Below are positions 52,044 to 60,077 of a DNA stretch of 64,000 bases, in pieces. The notes under the pieces are model-generated. The model made no database searches. It worked only from the letters and a program-made list of their open reading frames with translations, and was not told the origin of the DNA. Within the stretch, counting starts at the first letter, position 1. Each line of letters starts with the position of its first letter. The position numbers were made by a program, and so were the translations under genes. This stretch comes from JAYZBC01 sp036339375 (lineage in GTDB: Bacteria > Pseudomonadota > Alphaproteobacteria > MPNO01 > UBA2964): assembly GCA_036339375.1 (NCBI GenBank), contig JAYZBC010000045.1, positions 62,001 through 126,000 on the forward strand, read 5' to 3'.

Positions 52044-52751
52044 ATGGTTGATACTGAATTTGGCGATCTTGGGGAACCAATCAACAAAACCCAAAAAAGG
52101 GTCAGGCTTGCAGCCCGTGCTTTAGCAAGACACAACCTTGTCCACGCCTACGGGCATGTAAGTGCTCGTTTAGATGAAAAAAATTTCCTAGTATGTGCTC
52201 CAAAACCAATGGGGCTAATTGATGTTGGTGAAGAAGGTGCCGTTGTCCCTATCCGAGGTGAATTACCTGAAGGAGTGCTCGGTGAAGTACGGTGTCACCA
52301 GCAAATTTACGCTGCAAGAGAAGAGATCAACGGTGTTTGCCGGGTATTTCCCCGAAGTATACTTACTCTTTCGACATTTCGAAAAACACCCAAAGCCCGA
52401 ATTGGGTTTGGATCATACTTTTATCCACAGCCTCCCTTTTGGGATGACCCCCTTTTAATTAGAACTGACCAACAAGCCATCAAATTTGCGAAAACACTAG
52501 GAAATGCAAAGGCAATTGTAATGCGGGGCAACGGTGCTGTTTGTGCAGCAGCGACAGTTGAAGAAAGCGTGATACTCGCTTTTTACCTCGAAGAATCTGC
52601 GAATACCGAATTGGCTGTAATGGCAACCGGAGATGCCGCAGAAGATTCTATTTGTTTTACCGAGGCACAAGCCATACTTCGAGCAACTGGGACCGGCAGA
52701 ATATACGAAAGGTTATGGGATTTTATGACCGCCGGTGACCCTGAAATTTAG
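52044..52751 (+). CDS. class II aldolase-like protein lacking zinc histidines
   Basis: A 235-residue protein of the class II aldolase/adducin fold: ALARHNLVHAYGHVSARL matches the start, and EVRCHQQIYAAREEINGV the first half, with Glu81 and His85 kept. The zinc-binding H-x-H is replaced by Arg100 and Phe102, and the later His of the R-x-H-G motif by Asn163. The fold is plausible, but zinc-dependent aldolase chemistry is not. It overlaps no neighbour and follows the extradiol dioxygenase. It may be a dehydratase, decarboxylase or structural partner; this is inference. Confidence 0.8.
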   Translation: MVDTEFGDLGEPINKTQKRVRLAARALARHNLVHAYGHVSARLDEKNFLVCAPKPMGLIDVGEEGAVVPIRGELPEGVLGEVRCHQQIYAAREEINGVCRVFPRSILTLSTFRKTPKARIGFGSYFYPQPPFWDDPLLIRTDQQAIKFAKTLGNAKAIVMRGNGAVCAAATVEESVILAFYLEESANTELAVMATGDAAEDSICFTEAQAILRATGTGRIYERLWDFMTAGDPEI

Positions 52752-52834
52752 CCTAAAATTCTCTGTAGTTACTCAAAAAAGATTTGACAAAAACGAAGAA
52801 ATTTCAAGACGATTGGATGTTTTTGTTACCTTTT

Positions 52835-53962
52835 TTAAAGGAGATGTCCACTCTTTTCCTTTTTTACCGATAGGTAGAACTGATTGTGATCATTTGACGG
52901 GAAGGCATGAGGAACACGTTCAACTACTTCAACTCCAAAGCTTCTTAGTGCTTCAACTTTTTGGGGGTTATTGGTCATCAAGCGAACTTGGTAAAAACCT
53001 AGTTTTTTTAAAATACTTACAGCAGGTAAAAAAAGCCTCTCGTCAGATTCAAAACCAAGTCTCTCGTTGGCTTCAACGGTATCGTAACCTTGATCCTGAA
53101 GAGCGTATGCACGTAGCTTATTGATAAGACCAATTCCCCTACCCTCCTGACGCAAGTAAAGGAGAATTCCAGCCCCTTCACTCTCAATTTGTGCAATTGC
53201 CCCTCTAAGTTGCTGCCCACAGTCACATTTTAAAGACCCAAGTAAATCGCCGGTAAAACATTCTGAATGCAATCGTGCTAAAACTGGTTGATCAGTGTTG
53301 GGTTCTCCAATCATAAAGGCCAAATGCTCACGTCCCCCTTCCAAAGATCTAAACGTAATGATCCGACAATTTTCAGATGCCTCTAAAGGAACTCTAGCGG
53401 AAGAAATTTGCTGTAGTGTGTCTGCAGCGTTTAGTTCATATGCCATTACAGCAGATGCATCGACAGAAATTATCTTTTGTTCATCTAGAAAACTATCAGA
53501 AAAATTTTTATCCTCTACTACTATTGCGGAGGGCAACAACTGTGCGATTTTTGCTAACTGTATTGCGGCTACTAAGGGCGGAGAAATAGGCTCTCTCCTT
53601 GCTATGAACGGACCAGCAAGTGGGTTTGCCATATCAGCTATAGGATCAGAAATTACCCTCGCCATTTCTGCTGTCTTCCAAAATTTAAAGGGTATTAGTA
53701 CCACCTCATCTGTATAAAGGCGCACTTTAAGGGTGTGGGCTCTATGATGAGTGATAGCAATATCGAGGTCCGAATCACTCAGGACACTAAGCATTGTTAT
53801 TATTTGATCAGAAACCATTTCCGGAGAAATTGCGAGCACACTACTAGAAACATGGTCAATACGAACTATCCTTCCACGCCTGAATTCATGCAATGCTCTA
53901 TCTACGGAGAGCATTGTTGAATATGCCGAAGCAGGTTTTGGAACGTTTTGTTTTAAATTCAT
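52835..53962 (-). CDS. ribA: GTP cyclohydrolase II with N-terminal extension
   Basis: First step of riboflavin synthesis from GTP. The C-terminal catalytic domain has the three zinc cysteines in CFTGDLLGSLKCDCG, the RQEGRGIGL motif and VEANERLGF. The first 170 residues are an extension found in alphaproteobacterial RibA; it shows no DHBP-synthase motif, so this is not a fused RibBA. ATG 53962 is preferred over the GTG at 53968. The upstream 260 bases hold an inverted repeat but no FMN-riboswitch core. Confidence 0.9.
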   Translation of the reverse strand: MNLKQNVPKPASAYSTMLSVDRALHEFRRGRIVRIDHVSSSVLAISPEMVSDQIITMLSVLSDSDLDIAITHHRAHTLKVRLYTDEVVLIPFKFWKTAEMARVISDPIADMANPLAGPFIARREPISPPLVAAIQLAKIAQLLPSAIVVEDKNFSDSFLDEQKIISVDASAVMAYELNAADTLQQISSARVPLEASENCRIITFRSLEGGREHLAFMIGEPNTDQPVLARLHSECFTGDLLGSLKCDCGQQLRGAIAQIESEGAGILLYLRQEGRGIGLINKLRAYALQDQGYDTVEANERLGFESDERLFLPAVSILKKLGFYQVRLMTNNPQKVEALRSFGVEVVERVPHAFPSNDHNQFYLSVKKEKSGHLL

Positions 53963-54037
53963 AAACACTCGAGGATAAGATCGTAGGGACTCTTTACTAC
54001 CCTTTTTTAAAATCTTGCCTTATCAGGTGTAAGGGAA

Positions 54038-54080
54038 TTTGTTCAAATTTGGTCCGCTAGGCAGTTAAAAATTGAACAAA
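54038..54080. promoter_or_regulatory. inverted repeat upstream of ribA
   Basis: TTTGTTCAA (54038-54046) and TTGAACAAA (54072-54080) are perfect complements with a 25-base loop. It is 70 bases upstream of ribA and about 150 from the end of the gene to its right. It could be an operator or an RNA stem. A GTTC-N7-GTCC pattern lies within it, one base off the LexA box, which I do not count as one. Confidence 0.3.
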
Positions 54081-54229
54081 CCTACCATCTGAGGCTTTAC
54101 ATTGGATAAAACACTTATTAGGTCCGAATTATAAACATAAACGAGAATTTACTCTATCTGAAAATATTTTAAATTAAATACACCCTTTCAGTCTCAGGAC
54201 AGCGGAATAATTGCAGGCAAAAATCAAAT

Positions 54230-54949
54230 TTATTGTATTTCTTTAACTTTTTTAAAAATTCCATTCCACAGAACGTTGGAAATGTTGACCATGTCCCTCA
54301 CTGATTTTAGAACCAGCTTCTTGTCGTCTTGGGTAACAGCGAAACGTTCCAATAAACGTCGTCCTATATCTGAGTGTTCGCTATCCGCCTCTTCATGGAC
54401 AGTGTAAAAGGCTATGTCGTCGTTACTCAAGTTAAATTGTTTCTGAAGAGCCTTGGCTACGGGATTAAAAACCTGTGGAACCGGGGCTTCTGCTCCAAGC
54501 ATATGGGCTGAAACTCCCTCAAGGAAGTTCTTGCTGCAAATATTGTGGAAATAAGATTTGAATGCAATTGCTTCCGGACAATATTCTGTATTCCACATTT
54601 GTTCCTCGCTTATACCGAATGCTGCTCCTAAACGAAGGTATAATCGATAATGAGGTACACCTTCGGCAAATAATTGTCCGGTTCCTTCCTCATAAACTAC
54701 TTCTGCAAGCATTTCCCGCCATTCAGGATCAGGACAAACAACGTACAAAGCGCCATGATAGAGATGGTTATGGAGCGGGATGATTCCAGCTTGCCGAATC
54801 AATTCACAAACCTGGCGTTTGTTAAAATCACCATTCACAAGCCCTCTCCAAAGTGGATGTTCTCCGCGTGGTGTCTTGTCATGAATAACTTGAATTTCGC
54901 TAAGAACAGACTTTATCAGGTCAACTTCGATGATGTTGTTTTTCACCAT
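54230..54949 (-). CDS. haem-oxygenase-fold diiron protein (TenA/PqqC/CADD-like)
   Basis: A 239-residue all-helical protein of the haem-oxygenase-like fold (TenA, PqqC, CADD, iron-containing redox enzymes). Candidate metal ligands are the Glu of VYEEGTG, the His of SAHMLGAEAP and its following Glu, and the His/Asp/Glu cluster of HEEADSEHSDIG near the C terminus; the spacing fits diiron oxidases better than TenA, which needs a Cys. AAAGGAG lies 12 bases before the ATG. It stands alone, without thiamine or PQQ genes. Reaction unknown. Confidence 0.75.
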   Translation of the reverse strand: MVKNNIIEVDLIKSVLSEIQVIHDKTPRGEHPLWRGLVNGDFNKRQVCELIRQAGIIPLHNHLYHGALYVVCPDPEWREMLAEVVYEEGTGQLFAEGVPHYRLYLRLGAAFGISEEQMWNTEYCPEAIAFKSYFHNICSKNFLEGVSAHMLGAEAPVPQVFNPVAKALQKQFNLSNDDIAFYTVHEEADSEHSDIGRRLLERFAVTQDDKKLVLKSVRDMVNISNVLWNGIFKKVKEIQ

Positions 54950-55303
54950 CTTAAGTTAAATCTCCTTTTGAATTTTAATCTTATTAAGACACTAAACCCA
55001 AACAATCTAACAAAGTTCAAGACTCCATGCCAACTACCGATCCGCAATTAATTTCATTATGTATGAACACCAAACGGAGTTTTAAGACACAATAAATGGA
55101 TCAAAAATCTGACATCGGTAATTTTAGAAGAAAGTAAAAACTTAAATAATTTTATAGAGAAATATTAACGTTTATATGGTTTGGTGAAGACAACGTATAT
55201 TTGACATCACTGAGCATTTTGCAAACAATTGGCAAACGAGGTCACATGGGAAAACATAGGTAAATGCTCTCCTTTAAGTTAAACAATTCTCAAAAATAGA
55301 AAA
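54950..55303. other. intergenic region before ridA
   Basis: About 350 bases between divergent haem-oxygenase-fold and ridA genes. TTGACA at 55201-55206 with AACAAT at 55224-55229 is a possible weak promoter for ridA. I see no RNA gene, repeat or small gene; the region is very AT-rich. Confidence 0.5.
55201..55229 (+). promoter_or_regulatory. possible ridA promoter
   Basis: TTGACA at 55201-55206 and AACAAT at 55224-55229, spaced by 17 bases, about 75 bases upstream of the ridA-like gene. The -35 is a consensus match; the -10 is weak. Confidence 0.3.
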
Positions 55304-55720
55304 ATGAACATGAGTACAAAAATAGAAATTTATAATCCTGACAAACTTGGAAAGCCGCTCGGCCTTTATAAACATATAACACGGGTTAAAGCTTCTGAAT
55401 TCCTGTTTATTGCGGGACAACTTTCGGTGGATCGTACGGGCAATATAATCGGAGAAAACAACTTTGAGGTACAGATGAAAAAGGTCTTTTCAAACATAAG
55501 AGAGGCGCTTTTATCGGCGGGTACAGACTTTAAAGATGTTGTAAAATTTACGACATTCTTAAAAAGCGAATCAAACATTGAAGATTTTATGCGAATACGT
55601 GAAAATTTGTTTTCGGAATTCTTTAAAACCAAAGAATTTCCACCCAACACTCTTCTTGTTGTTAGTCGCCTGGTACATGAGTCGTTTTTGATAGAAGTTG
55701 AAACAATTGCAGCACTTTGA
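55304..55720 (+). CDS. RidA-family protein (enamine/imine deaminase)
   Basis: A 138-residue protein of the RidA/YjgF/UK114 family, which hydrolyses reactive enamines and imines to ketones. The family core is seen in FLFIAGQLSVD, VVKFTTFL and the C-terminal VVSRLVHESFLIEVETIAAL, where the conserved Arg of SRL is the catalytic one. The trimeric fold is likely. ATG 55304 and ATG 55310 are both possible; no strong ribosome site is seen. The neighbouring OCD-type and amidohydrolase genes release imines, so a clean-up role is plausible. Confidence 0.85.
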   Translation: MNMSTKIEIYNPDKLGKPLGLYKHITRVKASEFLFIAGQLSVDRTGNIIGENNFEVQMKKVFSNIREALLSAGTDFKDVVKFTTFLKSESNIEDFMRIRENLFSEFFKTKEFPPNTLLVVSRLVHESFLIEVETIAAL

Positions 55721-55841
55721 ATGAGTGGAATTAGTTGAAAACTTACTGCACTCACTTTTGTGTTTTGGCTTAGGAACTTTTTACCCTTTGAAAGATATTA
55801 GAATCTAAAACTGTTGAATAAATTCGTGATTAGGATTTTTC

Positions 55842-56459
55842 ATGCCAAAACTGACAGATCGGATTGAAGGTAGACTAAATGAGTTGGGCAAATCAGCCCG
55901 GCGAGCGTCCTTAGAAGGTGGATTAACGCAAGACGCTATTCGAAATATATTACGGGAAAAATCTAAAAACCCGAGACGGGACACATTGGAAGGTATTGCG
56001 CGCGGGCTTGAGTGGAATTTGGATGACCTGTTACAAAATAAAAATTCCGACTCGATTGATCGGTCAAAAACTCCTATCCAATCTGTACCAATCATTAGTT
56101 GGATTGATGCCGAAAGCCTACTGACCTTGAAACCAAAATATTGTATTTTAGAAAAGGCCAAAGTCTATGTTCCTACAGTCTATCGAAGAAATACACTTGT
56201 CGCCCTACCAGTTTTAAATTATTTCATGGAAAGAGTTGCGCCAGAAGGCAGTTTAATTATTGTTGATTATTATGAGAAAAATCTTATTTCTAATGGCTAT
56301 TTTGTAGTTAGGCACAAGGGCAATACTTTTTTTAGAAAATTTGAAAACAAACCAAGACGCCTAGAACCAGATTGCTCTTATCCATGCAAAACAATTTTTA
56401 TAAATCAGAAAATTGATGTTGTAGGGAGAGTAGTACAAATTACAAATAATCTTGTTTAA
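55842..56459 (+). CDS. XRE-type repressor with S24-like domain lacking the catalytic Ser
   Basis: A 205-residue regulator. The N-terminal helix-turn-helix covers residues about 15-55 (SLEGGLTQDAIRNILREKS), and the C-terminal half resembles the LexA/CI autoprotease domain (residues about 115-200, with LIIVDYYEKNLI and NGYFVVRHKG). Where the catalytic Ser stands in SMEP the sequence has Phe128 in YFMERVAP, so self-cleavage is not expected. It is the only DNA-binding regulator I see in 64 kb. Its target is unknown; it may respond to a small molecule rather than damage. Confidence 0.75.
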   Translation: MPKLTDRIEGRLNELGKSARRASLEGGLTQDAIRNILREKSKNPRRDTLEGIARGLEWNLDDLLQNKNSDSIDRSKTPIQSVPIISWIDAESLLTLKPKYCILEKAKVYVPTVYRRNTLVALPVLNYFMERVAPEGSLIIVDYYEKNLISNGYFVVRHKGNTFFRKFENKPRRLEPDCSYPCKTIFINQKIDVVGRVVQITNNLV

Positions 56460-56511
56460 TCCTGGAATTTTTCGTTATAAAACAAAACTGAGCATAAATA
56501 AGGCAATCTTT

Positions 56512-57081
56512 TTATAAAGATGCAAAAGACTGCAGACTAGATTTTAAAATTTCTTTTTCAAGACCAGGGAACGTTGCAGAAACAATTAATTCCACATCCG
56601 CAAAATCATCCCCACCGGCTTTTATTTCCAGATGGTTAAAATAAAGAGATAAATTGGCCAAACAAATTGCCAACTTTAAAGGATCATCCAAATCAGCATT
56701 TTCTTCAGTGTGGACAATACTTGCAAATGCTAAAAGTTGAGAATGCTCGCAATCAATTTCGAGGGCAAGTAGACCCTGACGCAGAGTTTCACAACGTTCC
56801 AACGGTATCGTAGAAAATTTTTCTTTAAGGGCAACCCTTGCGGAACGAATTTTACAAACAATTTCTTTATTCCAGCGGGTGGAAACCTCAAGAATACGTT
56901 CCAAAAAAGTTTGATCAATGACAGGCCTGCCACTAGATCCAAGCCACAAACAAAGAAGGACAATATTAACGTCCAGAGTATGCCTATCTTGTAAGCCTAT
57001 GCATGCCGATGAGACACCTTTTTGCCCGTAAACCTGAAGCGAAAAGTCCCATAAGGGGTGTTCTTCAAAATTTATATCCAT
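56512..57081 (-). CDS. TIGR02444-family protein
   Basis: A 189-residue protein of the TIGR02444/DUF2390 family, of unknown function. The family signature is visible in the N-terminal WDFSLQVYG and LDVNIVLLCLWLGSSG stretches and in the following basic RSARVALK helix. The gene stands alone between the S24-like repressor (convergent) and zapE (same strand). Proteobacterial distribution supports the chromosomal assignment. Confidence 0.8.
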   Translation of the reverse strand: MDINFEEHPLWDFSLQVYGQKGVSSACIGLQDRHTLDVNIVLLCLWLGSSGRPVIDQTFLERILEVSTRWNKEIVCKIRSARVALKEKFSTIPLERCETLRQGLLALEIDCEHSQLLAFASIVHTEENADLDDPLKLAICLANLSLYFNHLEIKAGGDDFADVELIVSATFPGLEKEILKSSLQSFASL

Positions 57082-57180
57082 TTTTCCACAAACCTATTTG
57101 GGGACATAAAACTCTATAGAAAAAATATTTAAAACCAAATTTTTATGCCTATTAGCCCTTTTTAAACAAACTTTGACAAT

Positions 57181-58326
57181 TCAAATAGAGTTTTTATTTG
57201 AAGACAGATGAGGGGCAGACAAGTATTCATCCGACTGCATCTCCTGAAGTCTGGAAGCTACACGCTTAAAGACGGTTGCCCCATCACCTCTAAGATACAG
57301 GTCTTCAGGCCCAGCTGCAGCTGAACAAATCAGTTTTGTTTTTTGCTCATAAAGGATCTCAACCAAAGTGGAAAATCTCTTGGCCATATTCCTATCTTCA
57401 GGTTTGAGTTGAGGAATCTCGGACAAAATTAAAGTTTGATACTGGCAAGCTAATTCAGCGTAATCAGAAGACCCTAGTGGTTGCTCACATAAATCTTTAA
57501 ACGAAAAACATGCAACACCACGCGCCGCACGGGGAACAGTAATAGTCCTACCTTGTACCTGTATTGTTTCCCGTTCCCCCTTGGAACCTTCTGTTAACCT
57601 CCCGAAAATCTCTTTAAGGGCAATTTCAGCGGACAAATTAAGTGGCGAGTGATACACGCCAAAAGTTTTTAGTTTATCACGACGATAATCAGTGTTTCCC
57701 GGCAGTTCGACAATATCCATTCTCTCCTTTACAAGATCAATAAATGGGAGAAACCTTTCTCTTTGCAAACCCCCTTCATAAAGATCATCCGGTGCGGTAT
57801 TTGAGGTTGCAACAACCGTGATTCCCAAATCAAACATTGCTTCAAACAAACGGCGTAAAATCATTGCATCGGCGATAGCATCGACCTGAAATTCATCAAA
57901 ACACAAAAGTGAAGAACCATCAGCTATTTTGCGGGCCAAATGTAAGAGAGGATTCTTTTCCTGTCGTTTATCATTTTTTTGCCGCCACTCATGGAGTTTA
58001 GCATGAATGTCCCGCATAAACTGATGGACATGAACTCTCCGCCGCTTTGAAATTAAAGAAGCTTCAAAAAACACCCCCATGAGCATCGATTTACCCACGC
58101 CTGGTGGGCCAAAAATGTAAACTCCTTTTGGTGGTTTTTTGGAAATTTTGTCCTTAAAAATAAATCTACTTAATTTTATTAAATTTGATTGACCGGAAAC
58201 AGTATTCGCAAGACCAATGTGAAGTTTTTGCAATCGTTGTATAAGATCGTATTGGGAAGAATTAGGGAAAATTGTTCCTTTTTTTACAAGCCTCTCGTAG
58301 CTTTTTAAGGGATCACTTTCAATCAT
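57181..58326 (-). CDS. zapE: ZapE/AFG1-like cell-division ATPase
   Basis: A 381-residue AFG1-type ATPase; ZapE in E. coli acts at the Z-ring and under low oxygen or heat stress. Walker A is GPPGVGKSMLM, Walker B is LLCFDEFQV, and the sensor and arginine-finger region is ATSNTAPDDLYEGGLQRERFLPF. ATG 58326 is chosen over an in-frame TTG at 58329. The upstream 210 bases to the dienelactone hydrolase gene hold no feature that I can support. Confidence 0.92.
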   Translation of the reverse strand: MIESDPLKSYERLVKKGTIFPNSSQYDLIQRLQKLHIGLANTVSGQSNLIKLSRFIFKDKISKKPPKGVYIFGPPGVGKSMLMGVFFEASLISKRRRVHVHQFMRDIHAKLHEWRQKNDKRQEKNPLLHLARKIADGSSLLCFDEFQVDAIADAMILRRLFEAMFDLGITVVATSNTAPDDLYEGGLQRERFLPFIDLVKERMDIVELPGNTDYRRDKLKTFGVYHSPLNLSAEIALKEIFGRLTEGSKGERETIQVQGRTITVPRAARGVACFSFKDLCEQPLGSSDYAELACQYQTLILSEIPQLKPEDRNMAKRFSTLVEILYEQKTKLICSAAAGPEDLYLRGDGATVFKRVASRLQEMQSDEYLSAPHLSSNKNSI

Positions 58327-58543
58327 CAAAATTAGCTAATCGTTTTGATAAAAATTTTAAAAATGTAACTAAACCCAAAAGATTCAAATCAAACATAGTT
58401 ACAGTCAACAAAACTGGGTCTAAGACCAAAAATGAGAGTTAGTCATTAAAAACGTTCCCAGCTTGATCAAGGCACCATAACTTTTTAAGAAAATTCAGAA
58501 AACCATATTTTCGTTAGAAATTAAAATGCAAGGAATATTTGAA

Positions 58544-59239
58544 TTATAAGGTTTGATCGAGATAAGGAATGGTTTTAGCCCACGAATCTCTGGTTGCTTC
58601 TTCACGATACCTTTCCGCTGCAAGGAAATTTTGGAAAGCGTGACCCGCCCCATCATAACCATGAAATTCATGTTGAATCCCGAAATTTGTCAATTCTGCT
58701 GACATTTTTTTCCTATCCTCGGACGAAGGATTTTGATCATCATTACCAAAAAAACCAAGAACAGACCCCTTAATTTGGCCAAGCAACTCAAAGGGTGGGG
58801 GTCCATCGTCGCTCCAAGCCTTAAACATATTGCCTGGGTAATAAGGGACACAAGCCTTAAATACATCGTGCGTGCTTGCTCCTAACAAAGCCATTCTTCC
58901 ACCCATGCAATGGCCTATAATACCTAGTCTATCCATATCTACATCATTTTGCTCAGATAACCAGTCTAAAGTGGCAGATACATCTTTAATAATTTCAGGA
59001 TCACGTGGAAACGGATTTTCTTGGGGTGGTTCAAGAAGCGGAGGCCAATGGTATAAATCCATTGCCGCCGAAAAATAACCTGATTCAGCAAGATCATCAC
59101 AAATTTTCAGGGTAAAATCGTCAAAACCCCCTCGGTGGTACATAACTACCATCGCAGGAAATTTTCCTTCGCCGGCTGGCCGCGAATAGGCTATCCTCAT
59201 TGGGTCGTTTTGAACCTGTATTTTTGTGTAATCAACCAT
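58544..59239 (-). CDS. dienelactone hydrolase-family protein
   Basis: About 231 residues of alpha/beta hydrolase fold, dienelactone-hydrolase type. GHCMGGRMALL holds the nucleophile Cys, FFGNDDQNPSSEDRK the Asp, and GAGHAFQNF the His. The start is ATG 59239 with AAAGGG upstream; the longer frame to 59287 lacks a ribosome site. It reads away from yciB. It might close or open a lactone ring after ring cleavage; the extradiol dioxygenase lies 7 kb to the left. The link is inference. Confidence 0.86.
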   Translation of the reverse strand: MVDYTKIQVQNDPMRIAYSRPAGEGKFPAMVVMYHRGGFDDFTLKICDDLAESGYFSAAMDLYHWPPLLEPPQENPFPRDPEIIKDVSATLDWLSEQNDVDMDRLGIIGHCMGGRMALLGASTHDVFKACVPYYPGNMFKAWSDDGPPPFELLGQIKGSVLGFFGNDDQNPSSEDRKKMSAELTNFGIQHEFHGYDGAGHAFQNFLAAERYREEATRDSWAKTIPYLDQTL

Positions 59240-59402
59240 CGCTATTCCCTTTCCACAAACAAATCTAGAAACTTTGTTGATAACCAAAAGTAAAACCCTC
59301 TCACTAATGCGTCAACGCAAAGACCCTCACTTTTCAAGAAAGATTGCGAAAGTCATTACAGATCACTAGTATCCGCGAACTTAAGTTCAATGGAGACACT
59401 AC

Positions 59403-60014
59403 ATGTCTGCCTCTAAAAAAGATCCCAGCTGGCTGAAACCAACGGTTGATTATGGACCGATCATTGTATTTTTTGTTGTCTATCTTTTAAGTTCAAACGG
59501 AAAAGATAATCAGCAACTCCTTTCCGCAACGGCTGCCATTATGATTGCTACAATTGTCGCGCTGATCATTTCCCTTATCGTTGCAAAACGGGTACCCATG
59601 GTTCCTCTAGTAACCGCAGGCATCGTTGGGATTTTCGGCGGCCTCACCCTTTGGTTTAAAGATGATACTTTTATAAAAATGAAACCAACCATTGTGGAAG
59701 CCTTGTTTTCTTTAATCCTTTTTGGCGGACTTTTGTTCAAAAAATCATTATTGAAAATTTTGTTAGGCAGTGCTTGGAAAATGGATGACCTAGGTTGGCA
59801 TAAACTCACATTGCGTTTCGCATTCTTCTTCGCATCGATGGCGATTTTAAATGAGATCGTCTGGCGGACCCAAAGTACAGATTTCTGGGTAAACTTTAAA
59901 GTATTTGGTCTCATGGCGTTGACATTAGTTTTTGCCGTTACACAAGCCCCGCTCATCCAAAAACATGCCTTATCCGACAAAGAAACTCCAAAGACTAGTA
60001 ATGAAAATGACTGA
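59403..60014 (+). CDS. yciB: YciB/IspA-family inner-membrane septation protein
   Basis: A 203-residue integral membrane protein with about five spans, of the YciB (intracellular septation protein A) family. DYGPIIVFFVVYLL matches the family's N terminus. E. coli YciB interacts with cell-elongation and division proteins and affects envelope integrity. GGAG lies 7 bases upstream. It precedes leuCD by about 60 bases but is probably transcribed separately. Confidence 0.88.
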   Translation: MSASKKDPSWLKPTVDYGPIIVFFVVYLLSSNGKDNQQLLSATAAIMIATIVALIISLIVAKRVPMVPLVTAGIVGIFGGLTLWFKDDTFIKMKPTIVEALFSLILFGGLLFKKSLLKILLGSAWKMDDLGWHKLTLRFAFFFASMAILNEIVWRTQSTDFWVNFKVFGLMALTLVFAVTQAPLIQKHALSDKETPKTSNEND

Positions 60015-60077
60015 AATTAGAATGGACTTTATGATTAAACCAAACATTAGTGTTATTTAAATTCAAAAGGCTAGAGC

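Noticed and set aside
54041..54055. LexA box near ribA
   Set aside because: GTTC-N7-GTCC differs by one base in the second half-site, and ribA is not an SOS gene.
53963..54229. FMN riboswitch before ribA
   Set aside because: The conserved RFN elements (AGGG, GGGGC, GGCGGT blocks) are not found; only a simple inverted repeat is present.
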